Shown here piece after piece: positions 25,613 to 34,410 of a DNA stretch of 64,000 bases. Origin of the DNA: Euzebya rosea (lineage in GTDB: Bacteria; Actinomycetota; Nitriliruptoria; Euzebyales; Euzebyaceae); NCBI RefSeq assembly GCF_003073135.1, contig NZ_PGDQ01000011.1, forward strand, positions 1 to 64,000, given 5' to 3'. The position numbers and the translations under genes were made by a program. Within the stretch, counting starts at the first letter, position 1. Each line of letters begins with the position of its first letter. The notes beneath the pieces were generated by a model. It searched no databases. It was not told where the DNA came from and worked only from the letters and a program-made list of their open reading frames with translations.

Positions 25613-26401
25613 TCAGCCGGAGCCGTGGGTGGAGATGCCGCCGTCGACGGGGATGATCGCGCCGGTCAGGTACGCCCCGGCACGGGAGGAGAGGTACAGC
25701 ACCGTCCCCGCCACGTCCTCGGGGGAGCCGATCCGGCCGCGCGGCACCACACCCTCGATCACCTTCCGGGTCTCGGGGTCATCGAGTGCGTAGGCCATCA
25801 TCTTCGACTCGAACGGGCCCGGCGCGATGGCGTTGAAGGTGATGTCCTCGTGGACCAGGTGGTGGGCCATGTGGCGGGTCAGCATGTGGATGCCGGCCTT
25901 GGAGGCGGAGTAGGAGTAGTTGGGCGTGTCCGGCACCCGTCGGCCGTCGATCGACCCGATGTTGATGACGCGGGCGGGGTCCTCCGCCGACCCCGACGCC
26001 TTCAGCAGCGGCAGCAGCGCCTGGGTCAGCATGAACGGCGCCTTGACGTTGATGGCCAGCACCTTGTCGAAGCCCTCCTCGGGGAACTCCCCGATCGGCG
26101 CGCCCCACACGGCCCCGGCGTTGTTGACCAGGATGTCCAGACGGTCCTCGCGCGCCGACACCGCGGCCGCGAAGGCAGTGACGCCTTCCTCGGTCGACAT
26201 GTCGCCGGGGATGGAGATGCACTCCCCGATCTCGCTCAGCTCCGCCGCCGTGGCGTCGCACGCCTCGGCCTTGCGCGCCGTGATGTAGACCTTCACGCCG
26301 TTGGACACGAGGCCCTCGGCGATCATCCTCCCGATCCCGCGCGACCCGCCGGTGACGACCGCGACCTTGCCCTCGACCCTGAACAGCTCTGTGATCTTCA
26401 T
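25613..26401 (-). CDS. SDR-family NAD(P)-dependent oxidoreductase
   Basis: The 262-residue product is a classical short-chain dehydrogenase/reductase. VTGGSRGIGRMIA is the cofactor motif, LVNNAGAVWG the NNAG motif, INIGSIDG contains the catalytic Ser, and YSYSASKAG the Tyr-x-x-x-Lys. The C-terminus PVDGGIST is usual for enzymes of the FabG type that reduce or oxidise small alcohols. The substrate is not predictable. On the minus strand TAGGTT ends six bases before the ATG, so the transcript is likely leaderless, and an operator-like palindrome lies just upstream of the -10. It is flanked on both sides by repeat arrays. Confidence 0.93.
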   Translation of the reverse strand: MKITELFRVEGKVAVVTGGSRGIGRMIAEGLVSNGVKVYITARKAEACDATAAELSEIGECISIPGDMSTEEGVTAFAAAVSAREDRLDILVNNAGAVWGAPIGEFPEEGFDKVLAINVKAPFMLTQALLPLLKASGSAEDPARVINIGSIDGRRVPDTPNYSYSASKAGIHMLTRHMAHHLVHEDITFNAIAPGPFESKMMAYALDDPETRKVIEGVVPRGRIGSPEDVAGTVLYLSSRAGAYLTGAIIPVDGGISTHGSG

Positions 26402-26407
26402 GGGCGC

Positions 26408-26434
26408 AACCTAGGCCAAAGTGACCACAGTCAC
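26408..26434 (-). promoter_or_regulatory. SDR promoter with GTGAC-N4-GTCAC palindrome
   Basis: On the minus strand the -10 TAGGTT occupies 26408-26413, followed by six bases and the ATG. A perfect inverted repeat, GTGAC-CACA-GTCAC (26421-26434), lies between the -35 and -10 positions, where a TetR- or GntR-type repressor would block transcription. Confidence 0.5.
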
Positions 26435-26453
26435 CCAACCGAGCCACCCCGGC

Positions 26454-26700
26454 GTGTGGCATGGACGGCCCCGGCGGGTGGGCAACGCACCCATCCCCGG
26501 CCACCGTGCGCGATGCACGCCCCCAGCGGGCGGGCAGGGCACACGCCCGGCCAGGGTGGGCGGCATGGACTGCGCCGGAAGGTGGGCAATGCACACACCG
26601 CCCGACCACGCCGACCACACCGCCCGGGAGGGTCGACCGCGCCGACCACACCGCCCGGGACGGCCGACCACACCGACCACACGCAGGGGGCACCCACGAC
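26454..26700. repeat. Repeat array C: hairpin units and a CCGACCACACCG tract
   Basis: Three palindromic units (26454-26490, 26506-26544, 26556-26596) share arms with arrays A and B, for example GTGTGGCAT...GGGCAACGCAC. They are followed at about 26600-26690 by tandem words of the type GCCGACCACACCGCCCGG. The region lies between the SDR gene start and the stop of the XPB helicase gene at 26747. No gene is visible in it. Confidence 0.8.
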
Positions 26701-26746
26701 AACGGCCAGACCGACCACCGAGCGGGCCGGGCCCGCACCTCCGGGC

Positions 26747-28453
26747 CTACAACCCCGCGAGGTCGGTGATGTCGTAGGCGTAGCCCTGCTCGGTGAGGAA
26801 CCGCTGGCGGTTGGCGGCGAACGTGGCGTCGATCGTCTCGCGCGCCACGACCGTGTAGAAGCTGGCCTGCCCGCCGTTGGCCTTGGGACGGATGATCCGG
26901 CCGAGGCGCTGCGCCTCCTCCTGCCGCGACCCGAACGCACCCGAGATCTGGATGGCCACGTTGGCCTCGGGCAGGTCGATGGAGAAGTTGGCGATCTTCG
27001 ACACGACCAGCAGCTCCAGGTCGCCGTCCCGGAAGGCGTTGAACCGTTCCTCCCGGACGGTCTGGGAGGTCTGGCCGGTGATGAGCGGCGCGTCGAGGTG
27101 ATGGGCGACCTGCTTGAGCTGGTCCAGGTACTGCCCGATGACCAGGATCCGGTCGCCGCGATGGCGCTGCACCAGCCGGTCGACCGCCTTCAGCTTCGCC
27201 GGCGCCGTGGCCGCCAGCCGGTACCGCTGCTGCGGCTTGGCCGTCGCGTAGGCCATCCGCAGGTCCTCGGGCAGGTCGACCCGGACCTCGGTGCAGGTCG
27301 CCGGGGCGATCCAGCCCTGCGCCTCGAGCACCTTCCACGGCGCGTCGTACCGCTTGGGGCCGATGAGGGAGAAGACGTCCTCCTCGCGGCCGTCCTCGCG
27401 GACCAGCGTCGCGGTCAGGCCCAGCCGGCGGATCGCCTGGATCCGCGACGTGGCGCGGAACACCGGGGCGGGCAGCAGGTGGACCTCGTCGTAGACGACC
27501 AGGCCCCACGGCTCGCGGTTGAACAACGACAGGTGTGGGTGGGCCAGCTCCTCGTCGGCGTCCTCGGCCACCCCGGGCTGGCGCCAGGTGAGGATCTGGT
27601 AGGTCGCGACGGTCAGCGGCTTGACGTCCTTGGTCTCGCCGGAGTACTCCCCCACCTGGTCGGCGGTCAGGTCGGTCTTGTCGATCGCCTCGTTGATCCA
27701 CTGGCGGGCCGCCATCACCGACGTCGCGATGACCAGCGTCTTGGTGCCGGCCTGCACCATCGCGGCCAGGCCGATGATGGTCTTGCCCGCCCCGCACGGC
27801 AGCACGAGCACGCCGTTGCCGCCGGCGGCGGACCCGTCGGCCCACCAGGAGGCCACCGCATCTCCCTGGTACGGCCGCGGTTCGCAGGTCAGGTCGATCG
27901 GCAGCTGTGCGCCGTCGTCGTAGCCGGCCTCGTCGGACGGCGGCCAGCCCAGGGTCACCAGCGCCTGCTTCAGCGCCCCACGGTCGCCGATGCGCACGGC
28001 GAAGCGGTTGCCGTCCAGCCGGTCGCCGACCAGCGGCGCCACCCGGTCGTGGGCGACGAGGGTGTCCAGCAACGACGGTTCGTCGGTGGTGATGGCCAGT
28101 CCGCCGGAGTCGAAGTCACGCACGAGCCGAAGCCGGCCGTAGCGGCTGATCTGCTCGGCGACCTCCGTCAGCACCGCCGGTGGCACCGGATACTTGGCGA
28201 AGCTCGTCAGGGTCGTCGTGGCGTCGCTGGCCGTCAGCCCGGACGCCGCGGCGTTCCACAGCGTCAGCGGGGTGATCCGGTAGGTCTGGATGTGCTCGGG
28301 CGCCTTGTCGAGCTCGGCGAAGCGGGACAGGGCCCCACGGGCCTCGGCGGCCCGGGGCGCGGCCGTCTCCAGCAGCACCGTCAGGTCGGCCTGCACGATC
28401 AGCGGGTTGGTCGGGTCGGGCATGGCCGGTGCCTGCCCACCGAGCAGGCTCAT
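26747..28453 (-). CDS. XPB/Ssl2-type DNA repair helicase
   Basis: The 568-residue product is an SF2 helicase of the bacterial XPB type. After an N-terminal domain (about 1-195, including the damage-recognition-like region) come Walker A PCGAGKT, the DEVH box (VVYDEVHLLP), the XPB RED motif (LVREDGRE) and motif VI QRLGRIIRPK. It unwinds DNA 3'-5' and is thought to work in DNA repair or transcription-coupled processes. The ATG overlaps the stop of the upstream partner gene by four bases (ATGA). Repeat array C lies after its stop. Confidence 0.95.
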   Translation of the reverse strand: MSLLGGQAPAMPDPTNPLIVQADLTVLLETAAPRAAEARGALSRFAELDKAPEHIQTYRITPLTLWNAAASGLTASDATTTLTSFAKYPVPPAVLTEVAEQISRYGRLRLVRDFDSGGLAITTDEPSLLDTLVAHDRVAPLVGDRLDGNRFAVRIGDRGALKQALVTLGWPPSDEAGYDDGAQLPIDLTCEPRPYQGDAVASWWADGSAAGGNGVLVLPCGAGKTIIGLAAMVQAGTKTLVIATSVMAARQWINEAIDKTDLTADQVGEYSGETKDVKPLTVATYQILTWRQPGVAEDADEELAHPHLSLFNREPWGLVVYDEVHLLPAPVFRATSRIQAIRRLGLTATLVREDGREEDVFSLIGPKRYDAPWKVLEAQGWIAPATCTEVRVDLPEDLRMAYATAKPQQRYRLAATAPAKLKAVDRLVQRHRGDRILVIGQYLDQLKQVAHHLDAPLITGQTSQTVREERFNAFRDGDLELLVVSKIANFSIDLPEANVAIQISGAFGSRQEEAQRLGRIIRPKANGGQASFYTVVARETIDATFAANRQRFLTEQGYAYDITDLAGL

Positions 28454-30543
28454 CGGGACGCCCCCTCGGCTGCCAGCAGCTCCTCGGCCAGCGCCATCGT
28501 GTCGGGGGTGGCGCCCCGGTCGACCTCGGGCGGCAGCCCGGTGTCGTCCAGCGCCACCCCGCTGGTGCGGCGCGGGGGGACCAGCGCACCGTCGCCGTCC
28601 TCGGCCACCGCGATGATGCCGCGGGTCCGCAGGGCCTTGATCATCGCCTCCCGCGACAGCGGGCTGACGGCGACGGTCGGTGCGAGCACCCGCAGCTTGG
28701 CGGTCGAGACCGCCGCGGCAGCCGCGACGTCCGCCGGATCGTCCCCACGCAGGTAGGACCCGACGACCCCGGCCCGCACGCGACCGTGGCGGGCGGCCAC
28801 GTCGTCGATGGTGACCAGCACGTTGCCGGGCGGGGGCACGCTGGACGTCTCGGTCAGGAACGTCACGATCTCGTCGCGGGTACGACCGTCCGCCAGCGCC
28901 TCGGCCACCTTCTTCGGCGTGATGCGCCAGATCTGTGCGCCGGCGTCGGACTCGAGCTCGGCGATGGCGCCCAGCTGACCGGCCACCCGCGGGGACAGGC
29001 CGGGCGGGGCGAAGACGCTGTGGTCGGCCTGCACGACGATCTGTTCGGCGACCGGGCCGAGGGCCCGTGCCGCGGCCTCGACCCCGCCGTCCCACAGCGC
29101 CCGGGCGGCGGCGGTCAGGCCCACCGCACCGGTGGAGGGGACGAGGTCGAGGACGCGGAGGGCGGCGATGATCTGCTCGGCGCCGTGGCGGCCGAGCGCC
29201 TCGGGCGAGCGCCAGTCGCACAGCTCCACCAGCGTCTCGTCGTCGACGCCGGTGCCCTCCTCGAGCGTGGACAGCACGTCGAGGACGACCCGTCGCTGCG
29301 CCATCGGTGGCGGCCAGACCATCTCCCCCGTCCACCGGGTCGGCAGGCCCTCGTGTTCGTCGAAGGTCGACGCCTGGCGGTAGGCGGTGACGAGGGCCGA
29401 CCACTGCTGTGCGGGCGGACGCGCCAGGAAGCCGGGCAGCGCGGGGGTCGGGGCCCACTCCCCCTCCTCGGTCTGCCCCAGCAGGCCGAGGTCGATGGCG
29501 AGGTGGGCGAGCAGGCCGATGGACTCCGGCGTGACCCCGAACCCCTTGGCCGCAGCCCGGATGGGACGCACGCCGAGGCCACCGGACGCAAGGCCCGGGG
29601 CGGGTTCGCCGGCCCACAGCTCCAGCAGCATCTGCAGCCGGCGCAGCACCGTCGGGGTGCGGGGGCCGGGGTCGTGCAGCGGCTGGGGCTGGACCGGCGG
29701 AGGCGACAACGGCCAGTCGTCGAACATGCGCTCGCGCAGCCCGTAGGCGACGTCGAGCCAGGCGTGGGCCCGCTGCTTGGCCGTGTCGACGCCGGCCATG
29801 CCGCGCTGGACGACCTCGTGCAGCGGTCCACCCCGACGGTCCCACGGGTCGAACGGGGGCAGGCCGAGGTCGGCGACCCGCTGGCTGCCGTGCTCGACGA
29901 GGACGTCGAGCACCCGTTGGGCGTCGGGGTCGAGCTCGTCGCGGATCCCCTGTGCCACCTCGCGTCGACGCATCATCCGACCGATCAGCCGTCGCCGGTC
30001 CTCGTGGCGGTAGGGCAGGTCGTCGACCACGCCGAGGCGCTGCAGCAGCAGGTCGAGGTCCGAGCCCGACAGCGACTGCAGCGCGTCGTACATGCGGATG
30101 CCGGGGAACGGGACGTAGCGCAGCACCCCCGGACGCAGGACCAGCCACTCGCCCTCGTCGTAGGCGGGGTGGGCCAGCAGGAGGTGGGCCAGGGCGGCCT
30201 GTGCCCGGTCGAGCTCGCGATGGTTGCCGGCCTCGGCGACGACCTGCTCGCGTTCGACGGCGCCGTCGTTGAGCGCGGCGACGAGCAGCAGCTGGCGTTC
30301 CAGGCGGTTGAGCGACCCGATGGTGGTCGTCACCCCCCTCGGGGAGGCCATCAGGACGGCCAGGTGGGTCAACGTCCGGTCGGAGCGGGTGACGAGCGGT
30401 CCGAGGTCGTAGTCGCTGCCGGGGGCCAGCGGACCGGTGCCGTCCAGCGACTCGGCAAGGGCAGGCACCCGCCCGAGCAGGGCGGCCAGGTCCGGGGCTG
30501 CCATCCTCCGCAGGGCGGAGATCCGGTCCGACGAAGGGCGCAT
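28450..30543 (-). CDS. Helicase-associated (Helicase_C_3/XPB-partner) protein
   Basis: The 697-residue product is the usual upstream partner of actinobacterial XPB. It is mostly helical, with winged-helix-like segments (LNRLERQLLLVAALNDGAVEREQVV, SPEALGRHGAEQIIAALRVL) and a C-terminal helicase-associated domain (about 470-620: VVQADHSVFAPPGLSPRVAGQL, WRITPKKVAEAL). A direct enzymatic role is not shown by motifs. The start ATG at 30543 is supported by TACGCT seven bases upstream on the minus strand; an in-frame ATG ten codons earlier lies upstream of that box. The four-base ATGA overlap couples it to the helicase gene. Confidence 0.88.
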   Translation of the reverse strand: MRPSSDRISALRRMAAPDLAALLGRVPALAESLDGTGPLAPGSDYDLGPLVTRSDRTLTHLAVLMASPRGVTTTIGSLNRLERQLLLVAALNDGAVEREQVVAEAGNHRELDRAQAALAHLLLAHPAYDEGEWLVLRPGVLRYVPFPGIRMYDALQSLSGSDLDLLLQRLGVVDDLPYRHEDRRRLIGRMMRRREVAQGIRDELDPDAQRVLDVLVEHGSQRVADLGLPPFDPWDRRGGPLHEVVQRGMAGVDTAKQRAHAWLDVAYGLRERMFDDWPLSPPPVQPQPLHDPGPRTPTVLRRLQMLLELWAGEPAPGLASGGLGVRPIRAAAKGFGVTPESIGLLAHLAIDLGLLGQTEEGEWAPTPALPGFLARPPAQQWSALVTAYRQASTFDEHEGLPTRWTGEMVWPPPMAQRRVVLDVLSTLEEGTGVDDETLVELCDWRSPEALGRHGAEQIIAALRVLDLVPSTGAVGLTAAARALWDGGVEAAARALGPVAEQIVVQADHSVFAPPGLSPRVAGQLGAIAELESDAGAQIWRITPKKVAEALADGRTRDEIVTFLTETSSVPPPGNVLVTIDDVAARHGRVRAGVVGSYLRGDDPADVAAAAAVSTAKLRVLAPTVAVSPLSREAMIKALRTRGIIAVAEDGDGALVPPRRTSGVALDDTGLPPEVDRGATPDTMALAEELLAAEGASR

Positions 30544-30550
30544 CCGAGGC

Positions 30551-30556
30551 AGCGTA
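30551..30556 (-). promoter_or_regulatory. Leaderless -10 of the XPB operon
   Basis: On the minus strand TACGCT is followed by seven bases and the ATG at 30543. No clear -35 is seen. Confidence 0.5.
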
Positions 30557-30651
30557 GCCGTGCCGTGTGACATCCGCGGCGGTCGCGGAGGGCGACCAAA
30601 CGGTGACAAGTCGCCCATCGAACGTCCCGGTGCGGTACACAATGGAGCCAC

Positions 30652-31380
30652 GTGAAGATTCAGGCATTCGGTCGCACAGATGTAGGCCTGGTCCGAGAAC
30701 GAAACGAGGACCGTGCCCTCGTCGGCGAGCGCCTGTTCGTCGTCGCCGACGGGCTGGGTGGCCACAACGCGGGCGACGTGGCGTCGTCGATGCTCGTGGC
30801 GGAGATGGACGGGCTGGACATCCAGACCTTCGCCACGGCCGACGACGCCTACGCCGCGCTGGTCAACAGCATCGAGGCGGCCAACAAGCGCATCCACCAG
30901 CGGGCCGTCAACGAACCCGAACGCGAGGGAATGGGCACCACCGTCACCGCCGGGCTGCTGCACGGCGACACGATGCTGCTTGCCCAGGTCGGGGACACGC
31001 GCGCCTACCTCAAACGGGGCGATGCCCCGATGCGACGGGTCACGCCGGACCACTCCTACGTCGGCGCGCTCATCGAGGCGGGCGTCATCACCGAGGAGGA
31101 GGCGCGGACCCACCCGAAGCGATCGGTGATCCTCAAGGCGCTCGGACAGGCCGAGGAGGTGGGCGTGGAGGCCGGCGAGCACGTCGACCTGCAGGTCGGC
31201 GACGAGCTGGTCCTGGTCAGCGACGGGGTGCACGGGGTCATCGACGACGCCGAGCTGGAACGCATCGTGCACGACAAGCCGCTGATGGACGCCGTCGAGG
31301 GTGTCATCACCGCAGCCAGAGAGGCCGGGGGGCCGGACAACATCACGATCGTGATGGTCCGAGTCCTCCCCGATGGCTGA
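30652..31380 (+). CDS. PP2C-family protein phosphatase (PstP/PrpC-like)
   Basis: The 242-residue product is a soluble Mn/Mg-dependent Ser/Thr phosphatase. Motifs in order: VRERNEDRALV, FVVADGLGGHNAGDVAS (metal-binding Asp), GMGTTVTAGLL, AQVGDTRAYL, VLVSDGVHGVI and GGPDNITIVMV. It lacks the C-terminal membrane helix of mycobacterial PstP. It would reverse phosphorylation by the Ser/Thr kinases encoded at 11.4-14.4 kb, although it is not in the same operon. The start is GTG with no ribosome site; CACAAT eight bases upstream is a weak -10. The next gene overlaps by 8 bases. Confidence 0.93.
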   Translation: MKIQAFGRTDVGLVRERNEDRALVGERLFVVADGLGGHNAGDVASSMLVAEMDGLDIQTFATADDAYAALVNSIEAANKRIHQRAVNEPEREGMGTTVTAGLLHGDTMLLAQVGDTRAYLKRGDAPMRRVTPDHSYVGALIEAGVITEEEARTHPKRSVILKALGQAEEVGVEAGEHVDLQVGDELVLVSDGVHGVIDDAELERIVHDKPLMDAVEGVITAAREAGGPDNITIVMVRVLPDG

Positions 31381-32146
31381 CGCCCCCCTTCCGGGGCGGG
31401 GGCTCCCGCAGGCGTCCGAGGAGGTCGCCGGGGCACAGGCGCGACGCACGTTGCTGGCGTCACTGGTCATCACCGCGGTGCTCTACGTCGTCCCGGGCGG
31501 CGACATCGTCGGTTACCCGCTTCTGCTGATCTCCACCTACGTCCACGAGATGGGCCATGGGCTGGCTGCCATCCTCGTCGGCGGCAGCTTCGAGAGCCTG
31601 CGGATCTTCGGCGACGGCTCGGGGGTGGCGCTGACGGCGACCAGCGGCGGGCGTGTTGCCCGCGCGGTCGTCTCGGCAGGCGGGTTGGTCGGCCCGGCAG
31701 TGGCCGCCGCCGTCGGGTTCACGTTCGGTCGCAAGGGGTTGTGGGCCAGGTGGTTCCTGCTGATCGGCGGGATCCTCGGCATCCTCACCGCCGCGTTCTG
31801 GGTGCGCAGCCTCGTCGGCTGGGCGATCGCGCTGGGCCTCTCCGGTGTCTCCCTTGCCATCGCCCTGGGGATCAAGCAGCACCACTGGTCGCAGCTGTGG
31901 CTGGTGTTCCTCTCGGTGCAGCTCGGCCTGTCGGTCTTCTCCCGGTCGGAGTACCTGTTCGCGCGGACGGCAGCGACCGGCGCCGGGGTGGGCCGGAGCG
32001 ACTCGGCTTCGATCGCCGACGCCCTGCTGGGCCCGTACTGGTTGTGGGGTGGCGTGTGCGGCGTGTTCTCGCTGCTCGTGCTTGCCTACGGCGCATGGAT
32101 CTTCCTGCGAACCGCAGCGGGCGGCCGCACCCGTGACCCCGTCTGA
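31373..32146 (+). CDS. M50-family membrane metallopeptidase-like protein
   Basis: The 257-residue product is an integral membrane protein with about six hydrophobic helices. The zinc motif HEMGH (His58, Glu59, His62) sits in the second helix ([15 protein letters not shown]), as in M50B site-2-protease relatives. The usual second metal ligand (Asp in an NxxPxxxxDG loop) is not obvious, so activity is uncertain. It starts inside the PP2C gene (8-base overlap) and its end overlaps the uracil-DNA glycosylase start by 14 bases, giving a tightly coupled operon. Confidence 0.86.
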   Translation: MADAPLPGRGLPQASEEVAGAQARRTLLASLVITAVLYVVPGGDIVGYPLLLISTYVHEMGHGLAAILVGGSFESLRIFGDGSGVALTATSGGRVARAVVSAGGLVGPAVAAAVGFTFGRKGLWARWFLLIGGILGILTAAFWVRSLVGWAIALGLSGVSLAIALGIKQHHWSQLWLVFLSVQLGLSVFSRSEYLFARTAATGAGVGRSDSASIADALLGPYWLWGGVCGVFSLLVLAYGAWIFLRTAAGGRTRDPV

Positions 32147-32840
32147 CCACCCCGCACCCAAGGACGCCCCACCCGCCCATGCCTCCCTTGCCGAGGTCGG
32201 CGCGGCGGTGTCGACCTGCCGTGCCTGCCCGAGGCTGGTGGAGTGGCGGGAGGAGGTCGGTCGCGTCAAGCGCAAGGCCTTCGCCGACGAGGACTACTGG
32301 GCGAGGGGTGTGCCCGGGTTCGGCGATCCAGCCGCCAAGCTGCTGGTCCTCGGCCTGGCCCCGGCGGCACACGGCGCCAACCGAACCGGCCGCATGTTCA
32401 CCGGTGATCGTTCGGGGGATTTCCTGTACGCGGCGCTGCATCGGGCGGGCCTGGCCAACCAGCCCGAGTCGGTCAGCATCGACGACGGGCTGGAGCTGGA
32501 CCGGGTGTGGATCACCTCCCCTGTCAAGTGCGCCCCGCCGGCCAACAAGCCGACGGCTGCAGAACGCGACGAGTGCGCGCCGTACCTCGCCGACGAGATG
32601 CGCCTGCTGCAGCCCGAGGTGATCCTGTGCCTCGGCCGGTTCGCGTGGGACGGCGCCTGGATGTTCCTCGGCAAGCCGCGCCCGAAGCCACAGTTCGGGC
32701 ACGGTGCCGTCGCCGAGGTGGAGGGGCTGACGCTGGTGGGCAGCTACCACGTCAGCCAGCAGAACACCTTCACCGGCCGGCTGACCGAGGCGATGTTCGA
32801 CGAGGCGCTGGGGATGGCGATCGAGCTGGCGTACGGCTGA
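32133..32840 (+). CDS. Type-5 uracil-DNA glycosylase (UdgB-like, Fe-S)
   Basis: The 235-residue product carries the UDGb signature [16 protein letters not shown] followed by TGDRSGDFL, and a C-terminal [15 protein letters not shown] motif. Four cysteines (CRAC, SPVKC, ERDEC) are placed as in the 4Fe-4S cluster of family 4/5 glycosylases. It would excise uracil and some other deaminated bases. I chose the GTG at 32133, which lies inside the M50 gene. It is the last gene of the PP2C-M50-UDG group. Confidence 0.93.
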   Translation: MTPSDHPAPKDAPPAHASLAEVGAAVSTCRACPRLVEWREEVGRVKRKAFADEDYWARGVPGFGDPAAKLLVLGLAPAAHGANRTGRMFTGDRSGDFLYAALHRAGLANQPESVSIDDGLELDRVWITSPVKCAPPANKPTAAERDECAPYLADEMRLLQPEVILCLGRFAWDGAWMFLGKPRPKPQFGHGAVAEVEGLTLVGSYHVSQQNTFTGRLTEAMFDEALGMAIELAYG

Positions 32841-32865
32841 GCGGGTCGACGGTCGGCAACGGCCG

Positions 32866-32871
32866 TACCCT
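32866..32871 (+). promoter_or_regulatory. Leaderless -10 of the 130-residue gene
   Basis: TACCCT is followed by exactly seven bases and GTG 32879. It lies in the 38-base gap after the glycosylase stop. Confidence 0.5.
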
Positions 32872-32878
32872 GCACGAC

Positions 32879-33271
32879 GTGTCCGCCCTCACCTCGCTGC
32901 TGCTCCGTTCGCCCCTGCATCGCCTGCGGTCGGGGGCGTGGCTCATCGTGTCAGTCGACGGTGCCGACCCGGCGGTGGTGCGCTACCACCGCGATGGCGA
33001 CCGGCTGGTCGTGCTCGGGGGCGCGTCGCAGGACTGGTGGCGGGCCATCCCCGCGGACGGGACGGCCCCGGTGCGCGTCCGCCTGGGCGGCGGAAACAGG
33101 TCGGGTGAAGCGGCCTTCCTGGAGGGCGACGCGCTGGACGCGGCGATGGTCGCCTACCTGCACACCAACCCGTCGGCGTGGTCGGACCTGGGTGTTGCGC
33201 CGACCGCAACGGGGCACGACGTGGCCGCCGCCGCCCGCGAGGCCGCGGTCGTGGCCATCGACCTCAGCTGA
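32879..33271 (+). CDS. Small protein, possibly a deazaflavin-dependent nitroreductase-like split barrel
   Basis: The 130-residue product has the strand pattern GAWLIVSVDG, AVVRYHRDGDRLVVLGGASQDWWRAI and VRVRLGGG, reminiscent of Ddn-type F420-dependent proteins (a small split barrel). The match is weak and key cofactor residues cannot be confirmed, so this is a suggestion only. The GTG start is supported by the leaderless -10. The gene is convergent with the lipoprotein gene at 33334. Confidence 0.6.
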   Translation: MSALTSLLLRSPLHRLRSGAWLIVSVDGADPAVVRYHRDGDRLVVLGGASQDWWRAIPADGTAPVRVRLGGGNRSGEAAFLEGDALDAAMVAYLHTNPSAWSDLGVAPTATGHDVAAAAREAAVVAIDLS

Positions 33272-33333
33272 CCGTCGACCGTCGCCGCACCGACGACAGT
33301 CCCCGAGCACTCGGCGAGCCCACCACCAGCGGC

Positions 33334-34410
33334 TCATTCGTCCCAGCGACGTTCCAGCGGGCTGATGGTCGTGCTGCGCAGGTCCGACACCATGTTCTCC
33401 CACAGGACCTCGTGGATGGCGACCACGGCCCCGGAGTCCAGCGTCCGCGTCGCGAAGGCGTGGAAGCTCGTGCTGTCCTCGGGGATGGCGTCGCCGGGGG
33501 TGATGGTGCCGGGGACCAGGCGGGCCCGGATGCCGTCGTCGTCCAGCAGGTGCTGGGTCGAGAGCGTGGCGAGGGCGGCGCCGAGGTTGTTGGCCTGCAC
33601 GGGGATCTCGCCGGCCTCCCAGTCGGTCCCGGGGGTGCGTGCGGCGGCCAGGCGATCGGCGGGGGTGGGGGTGTCCTCCGGGTCGACGATCGCCAGGAGC
33701 GCGGCCACGTCCCGCAGCGCCTCGTCGAGGACGACCTCGGCACGTTCGGCCCCGACCCGGTCGGTCAGCGCTCGGCCGAACGGGCCGACCACCGCGGCGA
33801 CCGAGGTGACCACGGCGTCCATGAAGTCCCCGCCCCGGATGCCGTCGTCGGCCACGGCCGGTCCCCACTCGCGCACGCCCGACGCCTGGTGGGCGATCAC
33901 GAGGCGGGCTGCGGCCGTCACGTCGTCACCGTCCAGCGGTGCGAGCATGCCGTCGAAGGTGCCCTCGAACACGTCGTCGGTCAGGCCGGTGTCGTTCGGG
34001 GTCGCCGCACGACGGATGGCCGGGCCCAGGGCGTCCAGCACGAGGAGCACCGTGTCGGGGTCGGCGTCGCGAGCGGCCCCGGTCCCCGCACCTGCCGCGG
34101 TCAGCAACGGGGTCGCCAGGGACGGGTCGGTGGACAGGCCGGCCACGACTCCTGCCACCGATTCCGGGGCGACGTCGGACTCCAGCAGCGCCCGCCAGGA
34201 CTCGGTGGGGTCGACGGCGTCCAGCAGCAGTGACCGGGCCGCGGCCGGGTCTTCCGCGAGGACCTCGACCACATCTGCGGAGTCCTCGGCCGCCTCGGCG
34301 AGCCCCGCCCGCGTCGCAACATCGACCAGATCGGGCGCGGCCGTGCAGGCCACCAACGTCGCGGCGAGCAGGGCCGCGAGGAGGACGCGGTGGACGACAC
34401 CCCAGGTCAC
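33334..34410 (-). CDS. Lipoprotein of the WXG/EspC-like cassette
   Basis: The 358-residue product has a lipoprotein signal peptide with lipobox LVAC (Cys22), so it should be anchored to the outer face of the membrane. The mature part is mainly helical and acidic, without a family I can name. Its start GTG overlaps the stop of the large WXG protein gene by four bases (GTGA), so the two are made together. Some segments (helical, Asp/Ala-rich, for example DDVFEGTFDGMLAPLDGDDVT) resemble the middle of the upstream protein. A role as immunity-like or surface partner of that protein is possible but unproven. Confidence 0.75.
   Translation of the reverse strand: MTWGVVHRVLLAALLAATLVACTAAPDLVDVATRAGLAEAAEDSADVVEVLAEDPAAARSLLLDAVDPTESWRALLESDVAPESVAGVVAGLSTDPSLATPLLTAAGAGTGAARDADPDTVLLVLDALGPAIRRAATPNDTGLTDDVFEGTFDGMLAPLDGDDVTAAARLVIAHQASGVREWGPAVADDGIRGGDFMDAVVTSVAAVVGPFGRALTDRVGAERAEVVLDEALRDVAALLAIVDPEDTPTPADRLAAARTPGTDWEAGEIPVQANNLGAALATLSTQHLLDDDGIRARLVPGTITPGDAIPEDSTSFHAFATRTLDSGAVVAIHEVLWENMVSDLRSTTISPLERRWDE

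Noticed and set aside
25285-26700. CRISPR-like arrays in B and C
   Set aside because: Units are imperfect palindromes of varying length with no regular spacers and no cas genes nearby.
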